A DNA stretch of 64,000 nt, taken from the NCBI RefSeq assembly GCF_001676705.1, contig NZ_CP016170.1, forward strand, positions 1,736,001 to 1,800,000, written 5' to 3'. The notes below the pieces were generated by a model. It was not told the origin of the DNA. It did no database searches and worked only from the letters and a program-made list of their open reading frames with translations. This DNA is from Bordetella bronchialis. Its GTDB lineage: Bacteria > Pseudomonadota > Gammaproteobacteria > Burkholderiales > Burkholderiaceae_B. The position numbers and the translations under genes were made by a program. Of this stretch, positions 1 to 9,972 are shown piece by piece (the first letter of the stretch is position 1; every line of letters begins with the position of its first letter).

Positions 1-194
1 GGTGGCGTAGGCTGCGCTGCCCAGGAAGGCCGCGTGCCCGAAGGACAGCAGGCCGGTAAAGCCCAGCAGCAGATTGAAGGCGCAGGCGAACAGCGCATAG
101 CACATGACCTTCATGGCGAAGATGGGATAGACGCCCAAGAAGGGCAGCAGCGCCGCCGCGACGGCCAGCACCGCATAGCCGGCAATGTGTCGAT

Positions 195-198
<4 letters not shown>
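1..198 (-). CDS. livM: Branched-chain amino acid ABC transporter permease LivM (N-terminal part, runs off window)
   Basis: Only the first 66 residues are present; the gene continues past the window start. They begin MNRHIAGYAV and run into hydrophobic segments and an NLLLGFTGLLSFGHAAF stretch, which is the conserved N-terminal region of LivM permeases. The ATG at 198 overlaps the livH stop as ATGA, so the two are translationally coupled. LivM pairs with LivH in the inner membrane to form the channel of a high-affinity leucine/isoleucine/valine (or related amide/aromatic acid) importer. The substrate cannot be told from this fragment. Confidence 0.85.
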
Positions 199-1079
<881 letters not shown>

Positions 1080-1127
1080 GGTTTTTTGGAAATCCTGCGC
1101 CGGTTATGCATAGGCAAGCGAAGGCGG

Positions 1128-1163
1128 GCGCGGCGCCCCGGGCCGTGCCGGGACGCGCCGCGC
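1128..1163 (-). terminator. Strong stem-loop between the binding-protein gene and livH
   Basis: GCGCGGCGC at 1128-1136 pairs perfectly with GCGCCGCGC at 1155-1163. The stem is extended inside by CCC/GGG across a 2-base bulge and closes on a loop of about 10 bases. There is no clear T-run on the minus strand, so a full stop is unlikely. Such hairpins after periplasmic binding-protein genes commonly stabilise the upstream message and lower permease expression. That role is an inference here. Confidence 0.55.
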
Positions 1164-1176
1164 CGCGATGCCGGGC

Positions 1177-2397
1177 TTATTTCTTGACCAGCTTGCAGGT
1201 CGATTCCGACAGCTTGGTGTAGACCTGGTCCCCGGGCAGGGTGGCCACCACCTTGTAGTAGTCCCAACGCCCCTTGGACTCCTTGGGCGTCTTCACCTGC
1301 ATCAGGTACATGTCGTGGACCATGCGGCCGTCTTCGCGCACATAGCCGCCCTGGGCGAACATATCGTTGATCTTGTTCGACTTCATCCACTTCATGACGG
1401 TGTCGGCGTCGTCGGTACCGGTGGCCTTGACGGCGTTCAGGTAGAAGGACACCGACGAGTAGTCGCCCGCCTGCAGCATGGAGGGCTTGCGGCCGATCTT
1501 GGCCTCGAACTTCTTGCTCCAGGCGCGCGAGGCGTCGTTCTGGTCCCAGTACCAGCCATCGGTCAGGTACATGTTCTGCGTGGCCTGCAGGCCCAGCGAG
1601 TCGATGTCGTTGATGAACACCAGCAGGCCCGCCAGCTTCATGGACTGGGTGATGCCGAACTCGTTGGCGGCCTTGACGGAATTGATCGTGTCGCCGCCCG
1701 CGTTGGCCAGGCCCAGGATCTGCGCCTTGGATGCCTGCGCCTGCAGCAGGAACGAGGAGAAGTCCGAGGCGCCCAGCGGTGCGCGCACCTGGCCCTTGAC
1801 TTCGCCGCCGGCCGCCTTCACAACATTGGCGGTGTCGCGTTCCAGTGCGTGGCCGAAGGCGTAGTCGGCGGTCAGGAAGAACCAACTCTTGCCGCCGTCC
1901 TTCACCACGGCGGAGCCGGTGCCGCGCGCCAGGGCCACGGTGTCATAGGCGTAGTGCACGGTGTAGGGCGTGCATTGCGCATTGGTCAGGTCCGAGGCGC
2001 CCGCGCCGATGGCGATGAAGGGTTTCTTCTTTTCCGCCGCGACGGCCGCCATGGCCAGGCTGGTCGCGGAATTGGTGCCGCCCACCAGCACGTCCAGGTG
2101 CTGCTGGTCGAACCATTCCCGCGCGCGCGAAGACGCCACGTCGGCCTTGTTCTGGTGGTCGGCGTACAGCAGTTCGATTTTCTTGCCGTTGATGGCGCCG
2201 CCGGCATCCTCGATCGCCATGCGGATGGCTTCCACGCCGGCCTTGCCGTCGATGTCGGAATACACGCCCGACATATCGGTAATGAAGCCGATGCGGATGA
2301 CATCGTTGGAGACGCCTTGCGCGTGAGCGGCGGGCGCCGCGACCAGGCCCAGCCCGGCCAGCGCCAATGCGGCGGTAAGGGTATGCAGCTTCATCAT
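1177..2397 (-). CDS. Branched-chain amino acid ABC transporter periplasmic substrate-binding protein
   Basis: The ATGATGAAG start lies just after AGGGAGAGGAG; the second ATG (2394) has the better ribosome-site spacing. The product of about 405 residues opens with a signal peptide, MKLHTLTAALALAGLGLVAA, cleaved near AHAQ. The mature part begins DVIRIGFITDMSGVY, the usual opening of LivJ/LivK-type proteins (Peripla_BP_6). It also has GGTNSATSLAMAAVA and a C-terminal pair of beta/alpha segments. It sits between livF and livH in the transporter operon and should deliver substrate to LivHM in the periplasm. Many relatives in this group bind compounds other than branched-chain amino acids, so the ligand is open. 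Confidence 0.9.
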   Translation of the reverse strand: MMKLHTLTAALALAGLGLVAAPAAHAQGVSNDVIRIGFITDMSGVYSDIDGKAGVEAIRMAIEDAGGAINGKKIELLYADHQNKADVASSRAREWFDQQHLDVLVGGTNSATSLAMAAVAAEKKKPFIAIGAGASDLTNAQCTPYTVHYAYDTVALARGTGSAVVKDGGKSWFFLTADYAFGHALERDTANVVKAAGGEVKGQVRAPLGASDFSSFLLQAQASKAQILGLANAGGDTINSVKAANEFGITQSMKLAGLLVFINDIDSLGLQATQNMYLTDGWYWDQNDASRAWSKKFEAKIGRKPSMLQAGDYSSVSFYLNAVKATGTDDADTVMKWMKSNKINDMFAQGGYVREDGRMVHDMYLMQVKTPKESKGRWDYYKVVATLPGDQVYTKLSESTCKLVKK

Positions 2398-2448
2398 TAC
2401 TCCTCTCCCTCTTGTAGGGGGTTGCCGGTTATCCGGCGGGTCGCACAT

Positions 2449-3162
2449 TCAAACGCCCAACAGGTCGTTGAGCGTTTCCTGTTTTTCAGCAAGTTGTGCT
2501 GCGTCGAAATGCTCCACGATCTGGCCGTGTTCCATGACGTAGAAGCGATCGGCCAGCGGCGCGGCGAAATGGAAATTCTGTTCCACCATGACGATGGTGT
2601 AGCCCCGTTGCTTCAGGGCGGTGATCATGCGTCCCAGCGCCTGCACGATAACCGGAGCCAGGCCTTCGGAGATCTCGTCCAGAAGCAGCAGGCTGGCGCC
2701 CGTGCGCAGGATGCGCGCGACGGCCAGCATCTGCTGCTCGCCCCCCGACAGGCGGGTGCCGGGCGAGTGCCGCCGTTCGTGCAGGTTGGGGAACATGTCG
2801 TAGATCTCGGCCAGCGACATGCCCCCGCCCAGCGCGCCGCCGATGACCGGCGGCAGCAGCAGGTTCTCTTCGCAGGACAGGCTGGCGAAGATGCCGCGTT
2901 CCTCGGGGCAGTAGCCCACGCCCAGGTGCGCGATGCGAAAAGTGGGCATGCCGATGGATTCGGTGCCATTGATGCGCACCGACCCCCGGCGCGTGCCGGT
3001 CAGTCCCAGGATGGCGCGCAGCGTGGTGGTGCGGCCGGCGCCGTTGCGGCCCAGCAGCGTCACGACTTCGCCCTGGGCCACTTGCATGTTCACGCCATGC
3101 AGGATGTGCGATTCGCCATACCAGGCGTGCAGATCGGAGATTTCCAGTGCCGGCGCTGTCAT
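2449..3162 (-). CDS. livF: Branched-chain amino acid ABC transporter ATP-binding protein LivF (Walker A Lys replaced by Arg)
   Basis: The 237-residue ABC ATPase starts four bases inside the livG stop. It carries the signature RLSGGEQQMLAVARIL and Walker B LLLLDEISEGLAP, both LivF-type. Its Walker A reads GRNGAGRTTT, with Arg44 (codon CGC on the minus strand at 3031-3033) where the catalytic lysine is expected. Changing a lysine codon to CGC needs two or more substitutions, so a single read error does not explain it. If LivF hydrolyses ATP poorly, LivG may carry the productive site in the LivFG dimer. The rest of the protein looks intact and full length. Confidence 0.92.
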   Translation of the reverse strand: MTAPALEISDLHAWYGESHILHGVNMQVAQGEVVTLLGRNGAGRTTTLRAILGLTGTRRGSVRINGTESIGMPTFRIAHLGVGYCPEERGIFASLSCEENLLLPPVIGGALGGGMSLAEIYDMFPNLHERRHSPGTRLSGGEQQMLAVARILRTGASLLLLDEISEGLAPVIVQALGRMITALKQRGYTIVMVEQNFHFAAPLADRFYVMEHGQIVEHFDAAQLAEKQETLNDLLGV

Positions 3163-3932
3163 CCGTGCGCTCCTTGCAATTCACCCGCGGTGGTCCCCAT
3201 ATATGCCTGCATCACGTCCGGATTGGCCGAGACCTCGGCGTAGTCGCCTTCGGCCAGGATGGCGCCACGCGCCAGCACGGTAATGCGGTCGGCGATGGAC
3301 GACACCACTTTCATATTGTGTTCGACCATCAGGACGGTGCGCCCGGCGCTGACCCGCTTGATCAGCCGGGTGACGCGATCGACATCCTCGTGGCCCATGC
3401 CCTGCGTGGGTTCGTCCAGCAGCATCAATTCCGGCTCCATGGCCAGCGTGGTGGCGATTTCCAGCGCCCGCTTGCGTCCGTAGGGCAGGTTGACCGTCAT
3501 TTCGTCGGCGAAGCCGCCAAGGTCCACTTCATCGAGCAGCGCGCGCGCCGTCTCGTTGAGCCGGTCCAGCGGCTTTTCGCTGCGCCAGAAATGATAGGAA
3601 AGTCCCGTCTTGCGCTGCAGTCCGATGCGCACGTTTTCCAGTACCGTCAGGTGCGGGAATACGGCCGAAATCTGGAAGGAGCGGATGATGCCGCGGCGGG
3701 CGATCTGCGCGGGCCGTTCGCCGGTGATGTCGATGCCGTTGAAAACGATGCGGCCGGCGCTGGGCGCCAGGAATTTCGTCAGCAGGTTGAAGCAGGTAGT
3801 CTTGCCGGCCCCGTTGGGTCCGATGAGCGCGTGGATGTGTCCGCGACGCACGCGCAGGTCGACGCCTTTCACGGCGACGAAGCCGCGAAATTCCTTGGTC
3901 AGTCCCTGGGTCTCCAGAATGGTGTCTTCCAT
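3159..3932 (-). CDS. livG: Branched-chain amino acid ABC transporter ATP-binding protein LivG
   Basis: The 257-residue protein has a standard Walker A, GPNGAGKTTCFNLL, the Q-loop region RSFQISAVFPHLTVLENV, the LivG form of the signature (LPYGRKRALEIATTLA) and Walker B LMLLDEPTQGM. The lysine missing from LivF is present here. It is the first gene of the minus-strand transporter operon. It overlaps livF by 4 bases (ATGA), and the operon promoter should lie in the 3933-4065 gap. It is a cytoplasmic ATPase that docks on LivH/LivM. Confidence 0.94.
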   Translation of the reverse strand: MEDTILETQGLTKEFRGFVAVKGVDLRVRRGHIHALIGPNGAGKTTCFNLLTKFLAPSAGRIVFNGIDITGERPAQIARRGIIRSFQISAVFPHLTVLENVRIGLQRKTGLSYHFWRSEKPLDRLNETARALLDEVDLGGFADEMTVNLPYGRKRALEIATTLAMEPELMLLDEPTQGMGHEDVDRVTRLIKRVSAGRTVLMVEHNMKVVSSIADRITVLARGAILAEGDYAEVSANPDVMQAYMGTTAGELQGAHG

Positions 3933-4065
3933 ACTCCACCATCGTTCATTGTGCTTAATTGTTGCGGCGAGTATGCGGACGGCCCGGGCAAAATACTATG
4001 CGGGTTTTACATAGGTTTTTTCTAAGGGCTGGCAGGGCTTGACAGTGGTGTGAAAACGGCCGGCT

Positions 4066-4710
4066 TCATGCGGCCTTCGGCGGGGTTTTGTGCCGGTATT
4101 CGCACAAGTCGGCGATCCCGCATTGCGGGCATTTGGGCGTGCGCGCGACGCAGACGTAGCGGCCGTGCAGGATCAGCCAGTGATGGGCGTCCTGCAGGTA
4201 GTCCTTGGGCACCAGCCGCGTCAGCTTGAGCTCGACTTCCAGCACGTTCTTGCCCGGCGCCAGTCCGGTGCGGTTGGCGACGCGGAAGATATGGGTATCG
4301 ACCGCCATCGTGGCTTGTCCGAAGGCGGTGTTCAACACTACGTTGGCGGTCTTGCGGCCGACGCCCGGCAGGGCTTCCAGGGCTTCGCGGGTGCGCGGCA
4401 CTTCGCCGCCGTGCTGCTCCAGGATCAGGCGCGCGGTGGCGACGGCGTTTTTCGCCTTGGTGCGGTACAGGCCTATGGTCTTGATGTAGTCGGCCAGGCC
4501 GGCTTCGCCCAGCTCCACCAGGCCCTGCGGCGTGCCGTAATGGGGAAAGAACTTGCGCGTGGCGATGTTGACCGATTTGTCCGTGGCCTGCGCCGACAGC
4601 AGCACCGCGATCAGCAGCTGGAAGGGCGTAGCGTATTCCAGTTCGGTCGTCGGTGTCGGATTGGCGGCTTGCAGGCGGGAGAAGATCTCGCGGCGTTTGG
4701 CTGCATTCAT
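4066..4710 (-). CDS. nth: Endonuclease III (DNA glycosylase/AP lyase)
   Basis: It removes oxidised pyrimidines from DNA in base-excision repair. The 214-residue form starts at MNAAKRREIF. An upstream in-frame ATG exists, but this start aligns with the family. The helix-hairpin-helix LPGVGRKTANVVL carries Lys120, and Asp138 lies in AVDTHIFRV; both match the numbering of the E. coli catalytic pair. The C-terminal 4Fe-4S ligands are spaced C-x6-C-x2-C-x5-C. The RnfB-like ferredoxin gene ends 81 bases upstream on the same strand, as in many gamma- and betaproteobacteria where nth follows the rnf genes. Confidence 0.96.
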   Translation of the reverse strand: MNAAKRREIFSRLQAANPTPTTELEYATPFQLLIAVLLSAQATDKSVNIATRKFFPHYGTPQGLVELGEAGLADYIKTIGLYRTKAKNAVATARLILEQHGGEVPRTREALEALPGVGRKTANVVLNTAFGQATMAVDTHIFRVANRTGLAPGKNVLEVELKLTRLVPKDYLQDAHHWLILHGRYVCVARTPKCPQCGIADLCEYRHKTPPKAA

Positions 4711-4791
4711 CGGTGGGACGGTTCCTGTTCTGTTTGTTGCCGGTCCGGCGCGCGCGCTGGCGCACATATCCCGGGCCCTGTCCGTGTCCTT

Positions 4792-5538
4792 TTACGTGGC
4801 GCGGCGTGCCCGGGCGCGCGCCAGGGCGCTCTCGATCGCGGCCCGCCGGCGTGCCGCGGCCTGGGCCTCGGCGTCGGCCGCGGGGTTCGCGGCCAGGTCC
4901 GGGATGCCCGATGGCGGCCCGTCCGGCCGCGCGCCCGATGGCACCGGCGCCGGGGGCGTATCGGCGGCCGGCAGCGGCGCCTGGCGTGCGATGGCCGCCA
5001 GGGGGGCGCCCGCGCGGCGGGCGCCGGCGCCGGTATCCGCATTGGGGCCGGCGCCTTCCAGCAGCCGTCGGGCACGGCGCTCGTGGCGGTCGCGCGCGCG
5101 GACGGCGTCCTCGGCCGTCCAGCCGCGGCCCGCGGGCGCCATGGCGATGCAGTCCACGGGGCAGGGCGCGACGCAAAGGTCGCAGCCCGTGCACAGCTCA
5201 TCCACGACCGTGTGCATGCGCTTGGCGGCGCCAACGATGGCGTCGACCGGACAGGCATCGATGCACAGCGTACAGCCGATGCAATGGGCTTCGTCGACCA
5301 CCGCCACCATCAAGGGGCCGGGCTGGCCCCGCGACAGGTCCAGCGCCGGCGCGGGACGGCCCAGCAGGGCCGCGAGCGCCCGCACCCCTTCTTCGCCGCC
5401 GGGCGGACAGCGGTTGATATCGACCTCGCCGGCGGCGATGGCGCGCGCGTAGGGGCGGCAGCCGTCGTAGCCGCACTTGGTGCATTGGGTCTGGGGAAGC
5501 AGGCCGTCGATACGGTCCGCGAGCGTGATGCTGGGCAT
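4792..5538 (-). CDS. rsxB: RnfB/RsxB-like iron-sulfur protein lacking the membrane anchor
   Basis: The chosen start, [15 protein letters not shown], gives 248 residues. An Fe-S domain of the C-x2-C-x4-C type ([10 protein letters not shown], then [11 protein letters not shown]) comes first. Two ferredoxin motifs follow, [14 protein letters not shown] and [14 protein letters not shown]. The last 90 or so residues are an Ala/Arg-rich tail of low complexity. Canonical RnfB begins with a hydrophobic membrane helix; none is visible here. No other rnf genes are nearby, so a whole Rnf complex is not supported. It is more likely a soluble electron carrier or Fe-S donor kept beside nth. Confidence 0.85.
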   Translation of the reverse strand: MPSITLADRIDGLLPQTQCTKCGYDGCRPYARAIAAGEVDINRCPPGGEEGVRALAALLGRPAPALDLSRGQPGPLMVAVVDEAHCIGCTLCIDACPVDAIVGAAKRMHTVVDELCTGCDLCVAPCPVDCIAMAPAGRGWTAEDAVRARDRHERRARRLLEGAGPNADTGAGARRAGAPLAAIARQAPLPAADTPPAPVPSGARPDGPPSGIPDLAANPAADAEAQAAARRRAAIESALARARARRAT

Positions 5539-5607
5539 AAAAGAAAAGCGGGGCCTGGACGGCCCCGTATCGAAACAAGCGGCGGCCGCGGCCGCCATGT
5601 CGCGACC

Positions 5608-6831
5608 TCAGTCGTATTGGCGGATGAAGTCGGCGATTTTAGGACAGACCAGCTCGCGCCAGCGGCGACCCGAGAAAATCCCGTAGTGGCCGCAGTTCTC
5701 CGCGGTGTAATGCATCTTGCGGTCGGCCGGGATCCCGCTGCACAGGTCCAGCGCGGCGCGCGTCTGTCCCAGGCCGGAAATATCGTCCAGCTCGCCTTCG
5801 ATCGTCAGCAGGGCGACCTTCTTGATGTCGGCCGGCTTCACCAGCTTGCCGTCCACTTTCCATTTACCGGTGGGAAGCTGGTATTCCTGGAACACCATCT
5901 TGATGGTATCCAGGTAGAACTCGGCGGCCATGTCCAGCACCGCGTTGTATTCGTCGTAGAAACGGCGGTGGGCTTCGGCGTCGTTGTCGTCGCCGCGCAC
6001 CAGGTCCTGGTAGAAATCGTAGTGCGATTTCAGGTGGCGGTCGGGATTCATGGCGACGAAGCCGGCGTGTTGCAGGAATCCGGGGTAGACGGGGCGGCCG
6101 GCGCCGGGATAGCGGCCGGGGACGCGGTGGATGAGCTGGTTCTCGAACCACGAATAGGGCTTGGTGGTCGCCAGGTTATTCACCTGCGTGGGGCTTTGGC
6201 GCGGATCGATGGGTCCGCCCATCATGATCATCGTCTTGGGCTGGCAGGGGTCGTTGTCCGATGCCATCAGCGAAATCGCCGCCAGTACCGGGACGGTAGG
6301 CTGGCAAACGGAAATGACATGCGTATCGGCGCCCAGGAAGCGCAGGAAGTCCTGCACATAGCGCACGTAATCGTTCAGGTGGAAGGGGCCTTCCGACAGG
6401 GGCACCATCCGGGCATCGACCCAGTCCGTGACGTAGACATCGTGCCGGGGCAACAGGGCGCGCACGGTATCGCGCAGCAGGGTCGCATGGTGGCCCGACA
6501 GCGGCGCCACCAGCAGTACCTGGGGATCCTTGCGCTTGCTCAGCCCTTGCCGTTCGAAATGGATGAGGCGGCAGAACGGTTTGTCGACGGCGACCTTCTC
6601 GACCACCTTCACGCGCTTGCCATCGATGTCGGTGGTGGGCAGGCCCCACGCGGGCTTTTCATATTCCTTGCCGATGCGGTGCATCAGCTCGTAGCCGGCA
6701 GCCAGCTGGCGGGAAACGGGCGTATACGCCCAGGGGCTATAGGGGTTGGAGAACAACTGCGAGCCGACGTCCGTGAAGGCGGCAAAAGGCGTCAAGAAGG
6801 CGCGCTGCAGTTCGTGCAATTGATACAGCAT
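5608..6831 (-). CDS. phaZ: Intracellular polyhydroxyalkanoate (PHB) depolymerase
   Basis: The start MLYQLHELQRAF gives 407 residues, close to the Ralstonia PhaZ1 type. The protein shows the cysteine nucleophile motif SVCQPTVPVL with Cys176 in place of the lipase serine. A late acidic residue lies in IEGELDDISG, and the histidine in AENCGHYGIFSGRRW. It mobilises stored PHB granules to hydroxybutyrate oligomers in the cytoplasm. No phaC, phaA or phaP lies in the window, so the gene stands apart from PHA synthesis. A possible promoter lies about 100 bases upstream. Confidence 0.93.
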   Translation of the reverse strand: MLYQLHELQRAFLTPFAAFTDVGSQLFSNPYSPWAYTPVSRQLAAGYELMHRIGKEYEKPAWGLPTTDIDGKRVKVVEKVAVDKPFCRLIHFERQGLSKRKDPQVLLVAPLSGHHATLLRDTVRALLPRHDVYVTDWVDARMVPLSEGPFHLNDYVRYVQDFLRFLGADTHVISVCQPTVPVLAAISLMASDNDPCQPKTMIMMGGPIDPRQSPTQVNNLATTKPYSWFENQLIHRVPGRYPGAGRPVYPGFLQHAGFVAMNPDRHLKSHYDFYQDLVRGDDNDAEAHRRFYDEYNAVLDMAAEFYLDTIKMVFQEYQLPTGKWKVDGKLVKPADIKKVALLTIEGELDDISGLGQTRAALDLCSGIPADRKMHYTAENCGHYGIFSGRRWRELVCPKIADFIRQYD

Positions 6832-7179
6832 CGAAAATTCCTTTCCAGACCTGGAGCCGTCGGCCCCTTCACGCCTGGCACTATCCTCATGCATTTTGGA
6901 CCCGGCCATGGCGCGTTCGTGCGGATCATTTTACGCACTGCAACAGATCTGACAGTAATTGGGACGGATCCAGGGGCTCGGGACGTCCAAATTCTGTTGC
7001 CAAAAAGGGAAATTCAGTTTCCTGTCAGTTCGTCGCGCCGTCTCGTCGAAGGGGACGCGTTCCGTTCCGTGGCGACTATGCAACGCGCAAGGCGCGTGCC
7101 GCCCTTATTGCCAAAGATTGCAGGCGCCGCCGGCCAGGGGGCGACCAAAGGCGGAGGGCGCCGCCCGCCACGAGCGCGG
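6832..7179. other. 348-base non-coding gap between phaZ and fpr
   Basis: No convincing gene is present; long open frames here are composition artefacts. The part near phaZ is less GC-rich than its surroundings and holds the putative phaZ promoter (6928-6955). The part nearest fpr has no obvious terminator. Confidence 0.6.
6928..6955 (-). promoter_or_regulatory. Putative phaZ promoter
   Basis: On the minus strand CTGTCA (6950-6955) and TAAAAT (6928-6933) are separated by 16 bases. They match the -35 and -10 consensus at 4 and 5 of 6 positions respectively. This would give a leader of roughly 90 bases before phaZ. The call rests on sequence match alone. Confidence 0.35.
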
Positions 7180-8004
7180 CTACCAGTAGTTTTCGACCGC
7201 CAGATTGCCCGGCACGCCCCGGCGGCCCGGGGCGAAGCCTTTCTCTCCCAGGAGCTTACGGGCGTCGGCCAGCATTGCGGGATTGCCGCAAAGCATGACC
7301 TTGGAATGAGCCGGGTCCAGCCTTTCGCCCACGAGCGTTTCGAGCCGGCCGTCCTGGATCAGGGTGGTGAGGCGCGCCTGCGGCATGCCGGGCAGCGCTT
7401 CCTGGGTGGCGATGGGCAAATAGATCAGCTTGCGCGGATCGGCGCGATAGATGTCGGCGAATTCCGGCAGGGTGGACCAGCCTTCGATCTCCTGGCGATA
7501 GGCCAGTTCCTGGGCGGTGCGCACGCCATGGATCAGGATGATGCGGCGAAAGGCGGTCCAGGTGGCGGGATCCCGCAGGATGGATAGATAGGCCGACAGG
7601 CCGGTACCCGTGGCCAGGAGCCATAGGTCGCTGTCTGCGGCGGATGGCCCCGCCGATCCCGGGGCCAGGAAGCGGTCTATGGTAAGGAAACCGTATGGGT
7701 TCTTTTCGATGTACAGCGCATCGCCCGGTTTCAGCGCGGCCAGCCGGGGACTGAAGGGGCCGTCGGGAACGACGATGGAATAGAACTCCAGTTCATGGTC
7801 CAGCGGGCCGGATACCATGGAGTACGCGCGCCACAGCGTGGGTACCGCATCGGGTGCGTCGCTTTCCGGCAAGCCGACCCGGGCGAATTGCCCCGCCTTG
7901 TAGACGAAGCCGGGATCGCGGGTGACGCGCAGGGAAAACAATTTGCCCGGCACCCAGGTGCGAACCTCGGTAACGGTCTGGCGCGTGTACTTGCTTTCGG
8001 GCAT
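7180..8004 (-). CDS. fpr: Ferredoxin/flavodoxin-NADP(+) reductase
   Basis: The 274-residue FAD enzyme exchanges electrons between NADPH and ferredoxin or flavodoxin. It has the FAD-binding RAYSMVSGP (RxYS type) near residue 60 and a pyrophosphate-binding LLATGTGLSAYLSILRD. The NADP-binding region includes MLCGNPAMLADARKLL, and the C-terminal end is ENYW. Those features fit bacterial Fpr. The fdxA gene lies 120 bases upstream on the same strand, so the pair may serve one electron-transfer route, for example in oxidative stress or Fe-S assembly. Confidence 0.93.
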   Translation of the reverse strand: MPESKYTRQTVTEVRTWVPGKLFSLRVTRDPGFVYKAGQFARVGLPESDAPDAVPTLWRAYSMVSGPLDHELEFYSIVVPDGPFSPRLAALKPGDALYIEKNPYGFLTIDRFLAPGSAGPSAADSDLWLLATGTGLSAYLSILRDPATWTAFRRIILIHGVRTAQELAYRQEIEGWSTLPEFADIYRADPRKLIYLPIATQEALPGMPQARLTTLIQDGRLETLVGERLDPAHSKVMLCGNPAMLADARKLLGEKGFAPGRRGVPGNLAVENYW

Positions 8005-8124
8005 GGGTAGTGGAGCCTTATGCTGCGCCGGCGGGCCTGCTGACCGCGCCCCGGAAGAAGGGGCGTGCGTGGGCGGCGGCCTGTCGAAATAGCAAGCCTC
8101 ATGCGTCGCGGGACGCGGGCGCGG

Positions 8125-8448
8125 TTATTTTTCCAGGTACTGCAGCTTGTCCGGCTTGCCGTTCCAGTCGTCCGCATCCGCCGGCGGGGTTTTGGAGCGG
8201 CTGATGCTCTCGAACTCCTGGGACAGTTCAGCATTGATCTTGATGAACTTCATCTGATCCTGCGGGACGTCTTCCTCGGCATAAATGGCATTGGCCGGGC
8301 ACTCGGGAATACAGACCGCGCAGTCGATGCATTCATCCGGATCGATGACAAGGAAATTGGGCCCTTCGCGGAAGCAATCAACGGGGCAGACGTCGACGCA
8401 ATCGGTGTACTTGCATTTGATACAGTTTTCGGTGACGACGTGAGTCAT
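8125..8448 (-). CDS. fdxA: Seven-iron ferredoxin FdxA (3Fe-4S and 4Fe-4S)
   Basis: The 107-residue protein begins [19 protein letters not shown]. The cysteines include C9, C17 and C21 of the N-terminal cluster and a second set in [17 protein letters not shown]. The Azotobacter FdI-type family holds one 3Fe-4S and one 4Fe-4S centre, with a C-terminal tail of about 45 residues as seen here. It is a small cytoplasmic electron carrier and the likely partner of the neighbouring Fpr. Confidence 0.95.
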   Translation of the reverse strand: MTHVVTENCIKCKYTDCVDVCPVDCFREGPNFLVIDPDECIDCAVCIPECPANAIYAEEDVPQDQMKFIKINAELSQEFESISRSKTPPADADDWNGKPDKLQYLEK

Positions 8449-8775
8449 GCGGCAACTCCCGAAGGGGCGTCATTTATTCTGGTGAAAAACGGGATTTTAC
8501 CCAATTGCGTCGACGGCCCCCGCGCATAACCCTGGGGCGGGTAATGTCGCGGCCCCATATCAACCTGCCGTGCGGGGCCCGGGCCGGGCGAACGGCGACA
8601 CGGATGGACAAGAAACGATGAACCGGCGTGGCGTGAAGGCGGGCGGCCGGCGGCCATGTCCGGGTACTATGGTTGAATACGGTTTTTCCCGCCTGGCGCA
8701 GGAAGACCGCGCCGTCCCGCCCCGGGAACGCGCGGGCGCGTAGCGCCGGCGCGCACGAAAGCGATCACGCGAATC
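8449..8775. other. 327-base divergent gap between fdxA and pncB
   Basis: It must hold the promoters for fdxA (minus) and pncB (plus). A TAAAAT -10-like element lies on the minus strand at 8494-8499, about 45 bases before fdxA, without a clear -35. I see no operator palindrome and no small gene. Confidence 0.5.
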
Positions 8776-9972
8776 ATGATAATCACCTCGCTGCTAGATA
8801 CCGACCTGTACAAGTTCAGCATGATGCAGGTCGTCCTGCATCATTTTCCTGCCGCACAGGTGGAATACCGCTACAAGTGCCGCACGCCGGGCGTGAACCT
8901 GCGCCCCTATATGGACGAGATCCGCGCCGAGATCCATCACCTGTGCCAGTTGCGGTTCAGCGAGGACGAGCTGGACTATCTGCGCGGCCTGCGTTTCATA
9001 AAAAGCGATTTCGTCGATTTCCTGGGGCTGTTCCACTTGCCCGAACGCTGCATCTCCGTGGGCGAGGGCGAGCATCCCGGCGAAATCTCCATCGAGGTCA
9101 AGGGGCCGTGGCTGCACACGATCCTGTTCGAAATCCCCGTCCTGGCCATCGTCAACGAAGTCTATTTCCGCAATACGCGCGCGCATCCCGATCTGGAAGA
9201 GGGCCGCTCGCGCCTGCGGTCGAAGATGGGCCTGGTGGTGGATGCGCCCGACCTGGCGGATTTCCGCGTGGCCGAATACGGTACGCGGCGCCGTTTTTCC
9301 AAGACCTGGCATGACGAGGTCGTGGCCACCATGAAGGCCACCATGGGCAAGATGTTCGCCGGCACGAGCAATGTGGCCCTGGCGCGCAAATACGATGTCC
9401 TGCCGCTGGGCACCATGGGACACGAATACCTGCAGGCCTGCCAGGCGCTGGGCCCGCGCCTGCGCGACTCGCAGGTCTTCGCGCTGGAGGTCTGGGCCAA
9501 GGAATACCGTGGCGACCTGGGCATCGCGCTGTCCGATGTCTACGGCACCGATGCCTTCCTGCGCGACTTCGATATGTATTTCTGCAAGCTGTTCGACGGT
9601 GCGCGCCACGATTCCGGCGATCCCTTCCTGTGGGGCGAACGCATGATCGAGCACTACAAGGCCAACCGCGTCGACCCGCGCGCCAAGACCCTGGTGTTCT
9701 CCGATGCGCTGACCTTCCCGCGCGCGATCGAGCTGGCGCGCCGCTTTGCCGGGCGCTGCCGCGTATCGTTCGGCATCGGCACCAATCTCACGAATGACCT
9801 GGGCCACCAGCCGCTGCAGATCGTCATGAAAATGGTCCGCTGCAACGGGCAGCCCGTGGCGAAGGTATCGGACTCGCCAGAAAAGACCATGTGCGACGAT
9901 CCCGCCTATCTGGCCTACCTGCGGCAGGTGTTCCAGTTGCCGCCCATCCCGGAGGAAAGTGGGGCCAAGTAG
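8776..9972 (+). CDS. pncB: Nicotinate phosphoribosyltransferase
   Basis: The 398-residue enzyme makes nicotinate mononucleotide from nicotinate and PRPP in the NAD salvage (Preiss-Handler) pathway. The start [18 protein letters not shown] is the family hallmark opening. [15 protein letters not shown] holds the histidine that is phosphorylated in an ATP-coupled step. [16 protein letters not shown] and a [11 protein letters not shown] loop bind PRPP. Its length matches E. coli PncB (400 residues). It stands alone, about 190 bases before the RidA-family gene. Confidence 0.96.
   Translation: MIITSLLDTDLYKFSMMQVVLHHFPAAQVEYRYKCRTPGVNLRPYMDEIRAEIHHLCQLRFSEDELDYLRGLRFIKSDFVDFLGLFHLPERCISVGEGEHPGEISIEVKGPWLHTILFEIPVLAIVNEVYFRNTRAHPDLEEGRSRLRSKMGLVVDAPDLADFRVAEYGTRRRFSKTWHDEVVATMKATMGKMFAGTSNVALARKYDVLPLGTMGHEYLQACQALGPRLRDSQVFALEVWAKEYRGDLGIALSDVYGTDAFLRDFDMYFCKLFDGARHDSGDPFLWGERMIEHYKANRVDPRAKTLVFSDALTFPRAIELARRFAGRCRVSFGIGTNLTNDLGHQPLQIVMKMVRCNGQPVAKVSDSPEKTMCDDPAYLAYLRQVFQLPPIPEESGAK

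Noticed and set aside
4090..7587. A 1165-codon open frame on the plus strand antisense to nth, rsxB, phaZ and fpr
   Set aside because: It mirrors four well-supported genes, is Gln/His/Arg/Gly-rich without domains, and arises because stop codons are rare in this GC-rich sequence.
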